DNA from: JACCXG01 sp963785755
GTDB taxonomy: Bacteria > Acidobacteriota > Vicinamibacteria > Vicinamibacterales > 2-12-FULL-66-21
Length of the DNA stretch: 64,000 bases
Direction of reading: 5' to 3'
NCBI GenBank assembly: GCA_963785755.1
Contig: CAWAXG010000013.1
Location: 1,270,327 to 1,334,326, forward strand
Positions 36,371 to 46,300 of the stretch are shown one piece after another (position 1 is the stretch's first letter; each line of letters begins with the position of its first letter). A model generated the notes under the pieces. The model was not told the DNA's origin. It worked only from the letters and a program-made list of their open reading frames with translations, and did not search any database. A program made the translations under genes and the position numbers.

Positions 36371-36398
36371 CACAAGTTGGACTTTGGTCCAACTTGTG
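36371..36398 (-). promoter_or_regulatory. Operator upstream of the aquaporin
   Basis: A perfect palindrome with 12-base arms CACAAGTTGGAC and GTCCAACTTGTG around TTTG. The core TTGGAC-N4-GTCCAA is at 36377-36392. On the minus strand TTGTGA again follows the core after one base, but the -10 is weaker (CATATT at 19 bases or TGCATA at 17). Longest and most symmetric of the four operators. Confidence 0.7.
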
Positions 36399-36411
36399 CC
36401 CGGCGCTATTA

Positions 36412-36562
36412 AAACTCCCAACCTCCAACTCCCAACTCCCAAAGTGAGCCGCTCGAAGCAGCTGGGTGAAAATCGTTGGCCACCGGCAATGCGTCCGACT
36501 TTCACCCCGTTATTCGACGGGCTCGCGTTTGGGAGTTGGAAGTTGGAAGTTGGAAATTGAAG
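36412..36562. repeat. Inverted repeat pair, AACTCCCAACCTCC family, right of aquaporin
   Basis: A left arm (about 36412-36441, words CTCCCAACCTCCAACTCC) and right arm (about 36529-36562, words GGGAGTTGGAAGTTGG) enclose about 88 bases without a gene. The right arm reaches the stop of the NarL regulator. The word family matches 35591-35696. Confidence 0.8.
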
Positions 36563-37177
36563 TTACAGCCACCCCTTTTGCCTGGCGAGACGGGCGGCCT
36601 CGATGCGGTTCGTCACGCCCAGCTTGGAGATCGCTTCGGACAGATAGTTGCGGACCGTGCCCTCCGACAGGTGCAGGCGTTCGGCGATGTCGGAGCTCGC
36701 CACGCCTTCTTCGGCTGCGCGCAGGATCTGGCGCTCGCGATCGGTCAGCGGATCGACTTCGCCCCACGCGTCCTGCGCCAGCTGCGGATCGACGACCCGC
36801 AGACCGCGATGCACGCTGCGAATCGCGTCAGCCAGCTTTTCGGCGGGCGCGTCCTTGAGGAGATATCCCAACGCTCCTGCCTCGAGCGCGCGCCGGAGGT
36901 AGCCCGGCCGGGCAAAGGTCGTGAGGATGATCACGCGCGGGTGGCCGCCCGGCCGCGTAGTCCGCAGTTCGGCCGCGAGCTCGAGGCCGGTCAGGTTCGG
37001 CATCTCGATGTCGGTCAGGACGACGTCCGGGTTGGTGCGGGTGACGAGAGCCAGCGCCTCGCGTCCATCGCGCGCCCGGCCCACCACCTCGATATCGGGC
37101 TCGATGTCGAGGAGCGCGGCAAGCGCGCCGAGCACCATGCCTTGATCTTCGGCGATCAGCACACGAATTCGGGACAA
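36563..37177 (-). CDS. NarL/LuxR-family response regulator
   Basis: A 204-residue regulator. The receiver (about 1-120) has LIAEDQG, phospho-acceptor LTDIEMPNLTG and LLKDAPAE. The helix-turn-helix (about 140-200) reads LTDRERQILRAAEEGVASSD, then HLSEGTVRNYLSEAISKLG. It is paired with the DesK-like kinase directly upstream on the same strand (46-base gap). Together with the ABC-2 transporter further upstream they form a typical kinase-regulator-transporter cluster that senses membrane stress or an antimicrobial compound. Its binding sites were not identified. Confidence 0.92.
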   Translation of the reverse strand: MSRIRVLIAEDQGMVLGALAALLDIEPDIEVVGRARDGREALALVTRTNPDVVLTDIEMPNLTGLELAAELRTTRPGGHPRVIILTTFARPGYLRRALEAGALGYLLKDAPAEKLADAIRSVHRGLRVVDPQLAQDAWGEVDPLTDRERQILRAAEEGVASSDIAERLHLSEGTVRNYLSEAISKLGVTNRIEAARLARQKGWL

Positions 37178-37222
37178 GGCCGTCGGCTCCTTCCTGGCTT
37201 GTCGATGTCCTGCTCTCGATCG

Positions 37223-38323
37223 CTAAGACGTCGGCGTCGCTGACGGCGGCAGCCTGATATGGAGGCGCGTGCCGCCGTCGGTTTCCCGTCGAAGGACGCC
37301 GCCGAGCGCCTGAATGCGCTCGCGCATGCCGGTCAGACCGTTGCCGAACGGCGCCTCGCCGCCGCAGCCATTGTCCTCCACCTCCATCAGCACTGAGCCG
37401 TCCCTGGCATAGAAGCGGATGTGGCACGTCGAGGCCTGTGCGTGCCGGATCACGTTCGTGGCGGCTTCACGAAGGGCGAGTGACAGGGCGGTCTCCTGTT
37501 CCGGGGCGAGCGCCACCGAACGCTTCTCGATCGTCGCATCGATACCGGCGCTGCGGAGCGCCTGCCGCACGTGCTCGATTTCCGCCTCGAGCCCGGACGA
37601 GCGGTATCCGGTGATCGCTTCGCGCACTTCCGCGAGACCATCACGGGCGATCTTCTCGACCTCCGCTATCTCCTGCCGGGCGCGATCCGGATCGCGGTGC
37701 AGCAGCTTCTGGGCGAGCTCGCTCTTGAGCACGACCACCGACAGCGTGTGGCCGAGCAGATCGTGCAGATCGCGGGCAATCCGCTCGCGCTCCGCGATCT
37801 TCGCCATGCGCTCGACTTCGGCCTGCGCGAGTCTCAGCTTCGAGTCCCGCGCTGTGTTGACGGCCGCCTGAATCGTGACCGCCCCGACGAGCGCCGAGAT
37901 GACCGTGGCGGGAATCAGGAAGAAGATATGAAGGTCGATCACCAGCCTCGCGACCAGCGGCAGCGCCACCTGCGCCATCAGCGTCAGGACGGCCTGGCGG
38001 AACGGCAGCGCATTCCCGAGCAGCGCGGATCCATAGATGAAGAAACAGGAGGCTGGCGGGTTGCGCGGACCGAACCCGAGCGCCAGCGCGTCGAGCGCGC
38101 CGACGATCCAGAGGATGCGAAGTCCGCGCACGGCATGACCGGCGAGGTAGAGGGTCACGAACACCGGATACGCGGCCAGCATCGCCACCGTCTCCGATCG
38201 CGTCAGGCCTTTGCTGAACGCCGCGATCACGAAGGGGACCGAGTAGATGAGCCATGCAAACGGCTCCCACCCCAACGCGGTCAGTTTCTTGCGCAACCCG
38301 ATCGCCATGGTCCTGCTCAGCAT
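37223..38323 (-). CDS. DesK-like membrane sensor histidine kinase
   Basis: A 366-residue kinase with five or six N-terminal membrane helices (AWLIYSVPFVIAAFS, AAYPVFVTLYLAGHAV and others). A coiled coil and HisKA_3 follow with RERIARDLHDLLGHTLSVV, whose H is the phospho-acceptor, then an HATPase_c (LREAATNVIRHAQAS, DNGCGG, NGLTGMRERI). No extracellular sensor domain is present, so it probably detects changes within the membrane. It is the cognate partner of the NarL regulator at 36563. A 90-bp two-hairpin repeat lies just before its start. Confidence 0.92.
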   Translation of the reverse strand: MLSRTMAIGLRKKLTALGWEPFAWLIYSVPFVIAAFSKGLTRSETVAMLAAYPVFVTLYLAGHAVRGLRILWIVGALDALALGFGPRNPPASCFFIYGSALLGNALPFRQAVLTLMAQVALPLVARLVIDLHIFFLIPATVISALVGAVTIQAAVNTARDSKLRLAQAEVERMAKIAERERIARDLHDLLGHTLSVVVLKSELAQKLLHRDPDRARQEIAEVEKIARDGLAEVREAITGYRSSGLEAEIEHVRQALRSAGIDATIEKRSVALAPEQETALSLALREAATNVIRHAQASTCHIRFYARDGSVLMEVEDNGCGGEAPFGNGLTGMRERIQALGGVLRRETDGGTRLHIRLPPSATPTS

Positions 38324-38350
38324 AAACCTGGACTGCCAAAACCCGCCGCA

Positions 38351-38440
38351 TAGAGGCCTTGACCGGCTCGATTCTGAGCATTTGAGTCAAGTGTCGGTCA
38401 AGGCCGTCCGCGCGTCAGCGCGGCGTAATCAACGCAATGC
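38351..38440 (+). repeat. Two-hairpin 90-bp repeat, copy 1
   Basis: Arms GGCCTTGACCG and CGGTCAAGGCC form one stem; CCGCGC-GTCA-GCGCGG forms a second, and the end reads CGTAATCAACGCAATGC. The copy at 55558-55648 on the opposite strand matches at most positions, with changes mainly in the first loop. It lies between the kinase start (38323) and the end of the fusion transporter gene (38460). Confidence 0.85.
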
Positions 38441-38459
38441 AACCTAGCGACGTGAACCG

Positions 38460-40661
38460 CTACCGGTCCGAACGCCACGGCCCCGGCGAAGTGTCGGTGA
38501 GCCGCGCGAGATCCAGCTTCCGGCCGCCAAGATAGACACCGGCCACCCGCCGGTACGCGCCGACGTCCTCGGTGGGATCGGCCTCGAGCAGCACGAGATC
38601 CGCGACGGCGCCGGTCGCAATCCTGCCGAGCGATGACTGGCCGAGGCGATCCGCCGGTCGCGACGTCGCGGCCTTCAACACGTCGACCAGCGGCATCCCT
38701 GCCTGCGCCAGGAGCTCGAGCTCGCGCACCAGGGAGATGCCATGGAACGTCGCCGGGTTGCCCGCATCCGATCCCGCGAGGATCGGCACGCCGGCCCGAA
38801 TCGCTTTCGCCGTCTGCGCCAGTGAACCCGCGAGCGCCTTGTTCATCTGATCCGAGTCGCGTCCATCGGTCAGCAGCGACGCGATCGGCGACTGCGGACT
38901 GCGCAGGCTCTCCAGAATCGCCGGCATCGCAAGCCGGCGCACCACGTCGTCTTCCCCGCCAAGGCTGCGGCGCTTCCAGGCATAGTCGAGGACGACGTTC
39001 GTCGGAGTGAACGTGATTCGCTTTGCGGCCATCAACGCAATCGTCTCGTCGGTCAGGCCGCGAGCGGTGTGCTCGATGCCGCTCGCGCCGGCGTCGATCG
39101 CCAGCCGTACTTCGGCATCGGTTCCAACGTGAACGGTGGTCGTCAGTTTCCGGGCCTTCGCCTCGGCCAGCGCTGCGCGGAATACTTCCTCGCGCAGCCG
39201 TGGCATGGGTCTATTCGGAAACCCTGGCTCGAGCACCAGCTTCACGAGATTCACGCGCGCGTTCGCCAGCTCGGCGACCGCAGCCCTCGCCTCGTCCGCG
39301 GTTTCGACCTGGCGCGTGAGCTTCTCGGCGAGTCCGGGCATGAAGCCGAACATGTTCGCCGGATGACCCCCGCGCGCCGTCACCGACGGTCCGGCGAAGA
39401 ACGTGCGCGGCGCACGGTGCTTCCCGGCGGCCACCGCGTCGGACAGCGACGACATCATCGCGAGGTCGTCGGTCAGCGAGACGACGGATGTCACGCCGGC
39501 GGCGAGCGTGGCGCCGAAATCGTGGGCCATGCGATCGCTCGTGCGCTCGATCGGCGTGAGGCCGAAGCCGCCGGATCCGCCCCAGTGGACGTGAGAGTCG
39601 AGCAGGCCCGGAATGACGTACCGGCCGCTGACGTCCTCGACGATCGCCCCTTCCGGCAGCGCCACGCGCTCGTCGTCGAGCGACACGTCCGCGATCCGGT
39701 GATCGCGGATCACGACGCGGGTCTTGACGATGCGGCCGCCGAGTCCGTCGAGCACGGTGGCGCCACGCAGGACTCGAACCTGTCCCTTGGCTTCGCCCGG
39801 CTCGATCCGCCGCGCGCCGGGCAGGTCGCTCATCCGAAACGACGGCGCGGCAAAGGCCGCCACGCTGAGGGTCGCGGCGAACGCGAGCGCAATCGCCGCG
39901 AGCGATCGGCGTGGAATCGGGTCGGTGCCTTCCCAGCGGAAGAGCATGCAGGTAAGGACGACGCCCACGGCGCCGACGCCGAGGAGCACGCCGAGCGACC
40001 CCGCGATCGACAGCAGGCTCTCGCCGCGCACGATGACGCTCGAGTAGGTGTCCACCAGATAGGTCGTCGGCAGGAACCGGGCGAACTGCTTGACGCCGTC
40101 CGGCAACACGGCAAACGGAAAGGACGCGCCCGACAGGAACATGAGCGGGAAGAAGAGCAGGTTCGCGATCGCGGGCGCGGTACGGATGTCGCGCGCCGTA
40201 CTGCCGACCAGCAGGCCGAGCGGAACGAGCGCGACGGCGCCGCAGGCGAACACGCCTGCAAGCGCCAGCCACGAGCCGGCCATCTGCATCTTGAAGATCG
40301 CCCGTGCCAGCAGCATCAGCACGACGATGGAGAGAAAGCCGGTCAGCAGGGCGGTCACGCTGTGCGCGACGGCGACCGCGGCGGACGGCACGGGCGTCAC
40401 GCGAAGACGCCGGAGCAGCCCGGTCTCGCGCTGCTGCACGAGCGGCAGCGCGACGCCGAAGAGCGCGCCCGACAGCAGCGTCGTCGTGAGCAGGCCGGGC
40501 ATCAGAAAGGCGGTGACGCGCGCGTCGCCGCGCGCCATCACGAAGCCGAAGAGCATGAGAAAGCCGACCGGGAACGCCGTCATCCAGAAGAGTGCGGTCT
40601 TCGACCGACGGATTTCGATCAGCTGAGCGCGGACGATCGCCAGGACGCTGCGCAGAAACAT
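38460..40661 (-). CDS. ABC-2 permease fused to an amidohydrolase
   Basis: A 733-residue protein from ATG 40661. Residues about 1-240 are an ABC-2 type permease with six helices (FWMTAFPVGFLMLFGFV, LTGFLSIVVLMLLA and others) ending FRWEGTDP. A further hydrophobic helix (LAAIALAFAATLSVAAFAAP), resembling an old signal peptide, leads into an imidazolonepropionase-like amidohydrolase. That domain has metal ligands in DSHVHW, TTTVHVGTD, GIEHTARG and GSDAGNPATFHG. The ATG lies 1 base after the ATPase stop (TGACATG). The catalytic half would be outside if the last helix crosses the membrane. The fusion could be true or could hide a lost stop codon; the frame runs cleanly through. Confidence 0.85.
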   Translation of the reverse strand: MFLRSVLAIVRAQLIEIRRSKTALFWMTAFPVGFLMLFGFVMARGDARVTAFLMPGLLTTTLLSGALFGVALPLVQQRETGLLRRLRVTPVPSAAVAVAHSVTALLTGFLSIVVLMLLARAIFKMQMAGSWLALAGVFACGAVALVPLGLLVGSTARDIRTAPAIANLLFFPLMFLSGASFPFAVLPDGVKQFARFLPTTYLVDTYSSVIVRGESLLSIAGSLGVLLGVGAVGVVLTCMLFRWEGTDPIPRRSLAAIALAFAATLSVAAFAAPSFRMSDLPGARRIEPGEAKGQVRVLRGATVLDGLGGRIVKTRVVIRDHRIADVSLDDERVALPEGAIVEDVSGRYVIPGLLDSHVHWGGSGGFGLTPIERTSDRMAHDFGATLAAGVTSVVSLTDDLAMMSSLSDAVAAGKHRAPRTFFAGPSVTARGGHPANMFGFMPGLAEKLTRQVETADEARAAVAELANARVNLVKLVLEPGFPNRPMPRLREEVFRAALAEAKARKLTTTVHVGTDAEVRLAIDAGASGIEHTARGLTDETIALMAAKRITFTPTNVVLDYAWKRRSLGGEDDVVRRLAMPAILESLRSPQSPIASLLTDGRDSDQMNKALAGSLAQTAKAIRAGVPILAGSDAGNPATFHGISLVRELELLAQAGMPLVDVLKAATSRPADRLGQSSLGRIATGAVADLVLLEADPTEDVGAYRRVAGVYLGGRKLDLARLTDTSPGPWRSDR

Positions 40662-40662
40662 G

Positions 40663-41613
40663 TCACACCTCGTGAGCGGGACGGCCATCGGGTTGGTGAG
40701 TAGCGGAGCCGACGAGCTGCAGGTACACATCCTCGAGCGACGGCCGCTTCAGGCGGAGATCGTCGAGCTGGGCACCCGAGGCTCGAAGCGACGCGGCGAG
40801 ACCCACGATCGCCGCGGTGGGATTGCCGGTCTGGTATCGGAACAGCGGGCCGTCCCGCCCCTCGAAGATCGCGCCCGGCACGAGCTGATCCGCGTCGGCG
40901 CAGCCGGTCACGGCCACCCAGAGCGTCGATGCGCCCTCGCCGCGCGCGAGCAACTCGATCGGAGAGCCGTCGGCCACGATCGTGCCGGCCGAGAGGATGA
41001 TCACCCGGTCGGCGAGCGCTTCGACTTCGTCGAGGTTGTGCGACGAGAGCAGAATCGTCTTGCCCCGCCGCCTGAGCTCCTGGAGGATGTCGTGAATCTG
41101 CCGGCGCGCGATCGGATCCAGCCCCGTCGTCGGCTCGTCGAGCAGATAGAGATCGGGGTCGTGGATCATCGCCATGGCGAGCGCGAGGCGCTGCCGCTGG
41201 CCGCCGGACAGCGTGCCGACGCGCGCGGTGGCCTTGTCGGTCAGGTCCACGCGCGGCAGCACATCGCCGATCGCCAGAGATCGTGGGTAGCGTGGATAGA
41301 ACGACGCGTACATCCGGAGCGTTTCGGCGACCGTCAGCTCGGGAATGAACGCCGTCGTCTGCAGTTGGACCCCGATGCGCGCGCGCAGCGCAGCCGGCGC
41401 GCCGCGCGGATCCAGGCCGAGCACCCTGACGCTTCCAGACGACGGAGTGCGGAGGCCTTCGAGGATCTCAACCAGAGTGGTCTTGCCGGCGCCGTTCGGG
41501 CCGAGCAGGCCCAGGATTTGTCCGCCGGCTTCAACCGAGAGATCGATGCCGCGCAGGGCGTGCACCGATCCGTAGGACTTGTGGAGCGACCGAACATCCA
41601 GCGCGATCATCAT
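40663..41613 (-). CDS. ABC-2 transporter ATP-binding protein
   Basis: A 316-residue ATPase. Walker A GPNGAGKTTL, Q-loop GVQLQTTAF, signature LSGGQRQRLALAM, Walker B LYLLDEPTTGLD and H-loop LSSHNLDE are all intact. The C-terminal extension (about 220-316) is the DrrA/NatA-like regulatory part. It belongs to the drug- or lipid-exporting ABC-2 class and pairs with the fused permease immediately downstream. The kinase and regulator at 36.6-38.3 kb probably control this transporter (inference from gene order). Confidence 0.93.
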   Translation of the reverse strand: MMIALDVRSLHKSYGSVHALRGIDLSVEAGGQILGLLGPNGAGKTTLVEILEGLRTPSSGSVRVLGLDPRGAPAALRARIGVQLQTTAFIPELTVAETLRMYASFYPRYPRSLAIGDVLPRVDLTDKATARVGTLSGGQRQRLALAMAMIHDPDLYLLDEPTTGLDPIARRQIHDILQELRRRGKTILLSSHNLDEVEALADRVIILSAGTIVADGSPIELLARGEGASTLWVAVTGCADADQLVPGAIFEGRDGPLFRYQTGNPTAAIVGLAASLRASGAQLDDLRLKRPSLEDVYLQLVGSATHQPDGRPAHEV

Positions 41614-41746
41614 GAGCGCATGGTCGCCGGTCCGGCGGGCGTGCGCCAGTGACGGTCGTCAGGAGTTCAGGTGACGTTTGTCATGCGCCCGGGGCCCAGG
41701 GGCAAGGAGTCGGGGAAGTTGGAGCTTTTCCGAACGAAGGCTGAGA

Positions 41747-43006
41747 TCAGACGCCGGCGGCGACGCCTCCACGCTGCGAGGGGGGGCGTGCGTCGCGGCG
41801 CATTGGCTGGACTTGCCAGTACGTGAGCGATCGCCAGAGCCACTCGGCCGGGCCGAAGCGATAGCGGCCGAGCCACGCCTCACTCAGGACGAGCTGGAAC
41901 GCCCAGATCGCGGCGACGACAATCAATTGCTGCGCGTAATCGAACCGGCCGGCCAGACCGAATCCCCAGCCGAGAAACACGACCGACGTGATCACACTCT
42001 GCAGGAGATAGTTGGTGAACGCCATCTGGCCGACAGCGGCGAGGGCTTTACGAAGCCTGCCAGCGGCGCCGCGCTTTACCAGCAGGATCAGCGCCGCCGC
42101 ATAGCCGATGGAGGCGAACACCGAGCCGGTGTAGTTCCAGAGATCGGCAGTGGTGCGCTGCGGCATGAGGAAACGCACACGCTCGAGCGCAACGGTGCCG
42201 TACCAGGCAAGCGCAAGTCCGAGCGGGATGCAAATCGCGGCGGCCCGGACGTAGTCGCGGGCCGGGCGGCGGCCGTCCAGGAAGCCCCACTTGTACAGCG
42301 CCATGCCCAGGAGCATCATGCCGCCGCAGCGCCAGAAAAAGAAAAACGCGAAGTAGAACGTCTGGCTCATGAGCGCGAACGTCGCGCGGTGTGCGACGAC
42401 CTGGGGATAGCTCCCAAGCATGTAAGCGAGCTGCGCGGCCGTCTGGTCGCGCGTGGGCATCCAGATCTCGGCTTCCTGCGCCCGCTCAGCCTCGGACATT
42501 CCTTCCCACATCGCACCATGGCCGAGCGACAGAAGCGCGCCGATGGCGAGCAGTCCGACGGCGCCAGCCGCCAGGGCCCAGGCGGGGAGCCGGCGCACCC
42601 ACCAGAGGAGGAGAAGCCCGCAGAGCGCGTACGGCACGAGGACGTCGCCATCCCAGATCAGGTACGCGTGCGTCAGGCCGATCACCAGCAGCCAGAACAT
42701 TCGTCTGAACCAGAGCGCGCGCGGCGCCTTCCCGGTCTCCGTGGCCTTGGCCGCGTACAGGATTGCTCCGGCGCCGAAGAGCATTGAAAACAGGCCCATC
42801 ATCTTCAGATCGAACGCGGTGCTCGTGAAGATGTAGGCCTCTCGGTTCAGACCCACGTAGTCGAACAGCGCATACGGGTACATGTACGCGCCGAACGGCG
42901 CCGCCATGGCGCGGATATTCATCGCCAGAATACCCAGGAGCGCAAAGCCCCGGAGCACGTCGAGCGTCTCGAGCCGGTCGGCCGACGCGACAGGGGCGGG
43001 CTGCAT
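41747..43006 (-). CDS. DUF418 family membrane protein
   Basis: A 419-residue integral membrane protein of the YeiB/DUF418 family. The N-terminus LDVLRGFALLGILAMNI is the family signature, and the C-terminal DUF418 part includes GQMAFTNYLLQSVI and GRYRFGPAEWLWRSLTYW. About ten membrane helices. Function is unknown; related acyltransferase-3-like folds suggest modification or transport of a surface molecule. It stands alone, and its 3' end lies 133 bases from the ABC ATPase start. Confidence 0.9.
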   Translation of the reverse strand: MQPAPVASADRLETLDVLRGFALLGILAMNIRAMAAPFGAYMYPYALFDYVGLNREAYIFTSTAFDLKMMGLFSMLFGAGAILYAAKATETGKAPRALWFRRMFWLLVIGLTHAYLIWDGDVLVPYALCGLLLLWWVRRLPAWALAAGAVGLLAIGALLSLGHGAMWEGMSEAERAQEAEIWMPTRDQTAAQLAYMLGSYPQVVAHRATFALMSQTFYFAFFFFWRCGGMMLLGMALYKWGFLDGRRPARDYVRAAAICIPLGLALAWYGTVALERVRFLMPQRTTADLWNYTGSVFASIGYAAALILLVKRGAAGRLRKALAAVGQMAFTNYLLQSVITSVVFLGWGFGLAGRFDYAQQLIVVAAIWAFQLVLSEAWLGRYRFGPAEWLWRSLTYWQVQPMRRDARPPSQRGGVAAGV

Positions 43007-43315
43007 GATGCGAGGAGTTTACAACCGCAGGTTCAAGAGTGGTGCGCTCACTTCGCGTCGTGGAAGATCACACCGGCCGTATGGCGATGACCGGATCGCG
43101 AATGCGGCTCACGCCGTGGCGCATGTTGACCCGATAGCTGCCGCGGCTGCCTGCGCACCGGCCGGTTGCGCACCGCCCAGACCACGCCGTCGCCACGGCC
43201 GAGCGGCACCACCTCGACGCGCGACTGCATCGCGGCCGCTGCTCGGTCAGGACGAACTCACCGACCCGGACTGAAAGACTATGATGAGTCGCAGCGACGC
43301 ATCCGACGTCTTGCG
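43007..43315 (-). pseudogene. Possible broken gene remnant, unidentified
   Basis: On the minus strand short coherent pieces appear in different frames: VRVGEFVLTEQR, then MQSRVEVVPLGRGDGVVWAV, then GSYRVNMRHGVSRIRDPVIA, then GVIFHDAK before TGA at 43048. The order and spacing suggest one small coding region broken by two or three extra bases. No family was recognised. The region also contains the promoter area of the rightward APC/MgtE fusion. Confidence 0.35.
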
Positions 43316-46300
43316 ATGGCCCCGTTCTCACCCATCCCGCCCCGTCATCCGATTCGGGTCGTCCTGTCGTCGACGGCGCTCCTGCCGTTCATGTCGGTGC
43401 GCAAGGCGGCCGCGCTGGCGATCGCGCAGCTTGGCATAGCCGCATTCTTCATATCCGGTATCGCACGCAGCGCGTTGGGCGAATCCGCCGTCTGGTTCGT
43501 GCTCGCCGCGACGATCGTCGCGACATTCGTGCGGGCCATCGACATTGAAAGCTGGGCGCTGCTCATCCCCGGCGGTTTTGTCAGCCGCGTGACCAGCGCC
43601 TTCGGTCCGCGTGCCACGGGACTCGCCAGAGCCGCGGCCCTGACCGAGCGGGTGCTCCTCGGTGCGCTCGCTTGCGTCGTTACCGCCCACTACGTCGCCA
43701 CCGTGCCGGCAACCGCGCTCGCGGGCTGGCAATTCACCGGATTTGTGAGACCCGAGGACCCCGCGACGATGATCGCCGTGGGAGTCATCGGACTGCTGTG
43801 GCTCCGGGCCCGGCTCGGCCGCGACATCAGCCGCGACGCGATGACGCGGGCGGTGTGGATTGCCGTCGCGATCCTCGTGCTCACAATGGGATGGGGCGTC
43901 ATCACGCTCGCGCGCGCCGATGTATCCGCCTCGTCCTTGATGGCGCCGCTTCCTGCGTCCACGCTCACGGGCTGGCCGGCCATCGATACCGTGCTGGCCT
44001 GCGATCCTTGGATTCGCGGCAATGCTGCCGGTGATCGGTGGCGGAGAGGCCCTGGCGCGCGCGGCGCATGAGCTGCCGCCGCCGCGCGTACAGGCGCTTC
44101 GACGCATCGGTCTGCTGACGGCGGGCTTCGCCTTCATCGTCACCACGCTCGGCGCGATGCTCGTGGTCCTGCTGGTGCCGGCCAGCGAACAGCCCCTCTG
44201 GCTGAATGCGCCGCTCGCCGGTCTCGCGCAGCATCTGGCCGGCCCGGAGCCGCTGCGGGATTTGATGGCCGTGGCCGTGGCGGTCGCGGCCGTCCTGATG
44301 TTGCTTCCCGCCGCGCACGCGGCGCTCGGCGATGCCGAGCAGATGCTCCACCGAGCCTCCGCTGACGGCACGCTGCCCACGGCGCTCGCCTCCCTGCACA
44401 CGAGGTTCGGCACTCCCGCTCGCGCTGTCGACGTCACGACCGCTGCGGCGATTCTCGTGGTGTTCGCCAGCGGCGGGCACGTCACATGGCTGGCCCGTGC
44501 GTACGCGATTGCGCTTGCCGTCATGCTGCTGCTCACCATCGCCGCGCTGGTCAGAATCCGGCGCACGCGCCAGGGTCCGACGCCGTTCAGGGCACGCGGC
44601 AACGTGCGCGCCGGCGGCCGCGAGCTGCCGATCGGACTGGTCACGTCCGCTGCCGTCGTCGCGGTGAGCGCGCTGGCGATGATCCTCACCGGTGAGGCCG
44701 CCGCCATTGCCGCCGGCGGGCTCATCACGATGTTGTCGCTGTGGTTCACGACCGCGGTCCAGCAGCCGGAACCAGTCGAGGTCCGATCGGACCAGAGGAC
44801 CTTCGACCTGTTGCTCGCCGCCGAGCTCTCGCCCGATCAGATCGAGGTCCGGCCCGGCAACGTGCTCGTGCCCGTCCGCAACCCGCACCTGCTCGCTCAC
44901 GTCGTGGCCGCCCTTCACACTTCGGGCGATCGTGACGTCGTCGTGATGACGGCGAGGCTGCTGGATGTCGACGTCAGTGAAGAAAGCGCGGGGCAGACCA
45001 CGCCGACGCCGTACGAGCGGCGCCTCCTCTCCGACGTAGTCAGCCTGGCCGAGCGCGTCGGACGTCCCGTCCGCCTGCTGATCGTTCCGACGCGGAACGT
45101 CTTCGATGCGATCGTCGGCACGGTCAGCCGCCTGCGCTCGTCGGACGTCTACGTCGGGGAATCGGCCACGTTGTCAGCCGCGGATCAAGCCCGTCTCCTC
45201 GGCGAAGCCTGGGAGCGGGCCGACAAACCCGAGGCGCTCGACGTTCGCCTCGTCATCTACCACCGCAGCGGACGGGCCGATACCTACCATCTCGGCGCCC
45301 ACCCGCCGTCTCTCACACCCGGCGACCTCGACCTGATTCACCGCCTGTGGCTCGACGCCGTGAAGACCGTCGGGCCACACGTACACCACGACGACGTCGT
45401 CAGAGCAGCGCTCAAACAAATGGAACAACAACTTACCGGTCCCGATCGCGACGCCGCCGTCGCGGCCATCCGGGACGTCGCCCGGCCGGCGGAAGAACTG
45501 GCGGAGGTGCTGCGCGCCCGCGATTATGCGCGGCTGCGGGACATGCTCCGCAACCGGCACGCCAGTGAGGTCGCGGCGCTGCTGACCGCGCTCAGCGTCG
45601 AAGATCAGGCCGTCATCTTCCGCGTGATGCCGCGGAAGGATGCCGCAGTCGTCTTCGAGTACCTGTCACAGGATGCGAAGGAAGCGCTGCTCAAGGCGAT
45701 GGCGCAGGAGGATGTCGCGGAACTGTTGAACAACATGGCGCCGGACGATCGCACGCTGTTCCTCGAGGAACTGCCTGCGGAGGCGACCCGGCAGCTGCTC
45801 GCGCTGCTCACCCCGGCGGAACGGGCCGTTGCGCTGACACTCCTCGGCTACCCCGAGAAGTCGGTCGGGCGGTTGATGACGCCCCACTACGTTCAGGTCC
45901 GGGAGCACTGGACCGTTCGCGAAGTGCTCGACTACGTCCGCGCCCACGGCCAGGACAGCGAAACCCTCAATGTCATCTACGTCGTCGACGAGCAGGGCCT
46001 GCTGGTGGACGATGTCCGCATTCGCGAGTTCCTCCTCGCGCCGCTGGAGCGGCGGGTCGCGGACCTGATGGATCGCCGCTTCGTGGCGCTCAGGGCGACC
46101 GACGATCAGGCGGCAGCCGTCGGGGTGTTCCGGCAATACGATCGAAGCGCGCTGCCGGTGACCGACACCGCCGGCATGCTCATCGGCATCGTGACCATCG
46201 ATGACGTCCTCGACGTCGCCGAAGCCACGGCCACCAGCGAGATCCAGCGCATCGGCGGATCGGAAGCGCTGGACGAGCCGTATATCAGCATCGCGTTCGG

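Noticed and set aside
39069..40703. A 544-codon plus-strand open frame
   Set aside because: Antisense of the ABC-2/amidohydrolase fusion gene, with no motif of its own.
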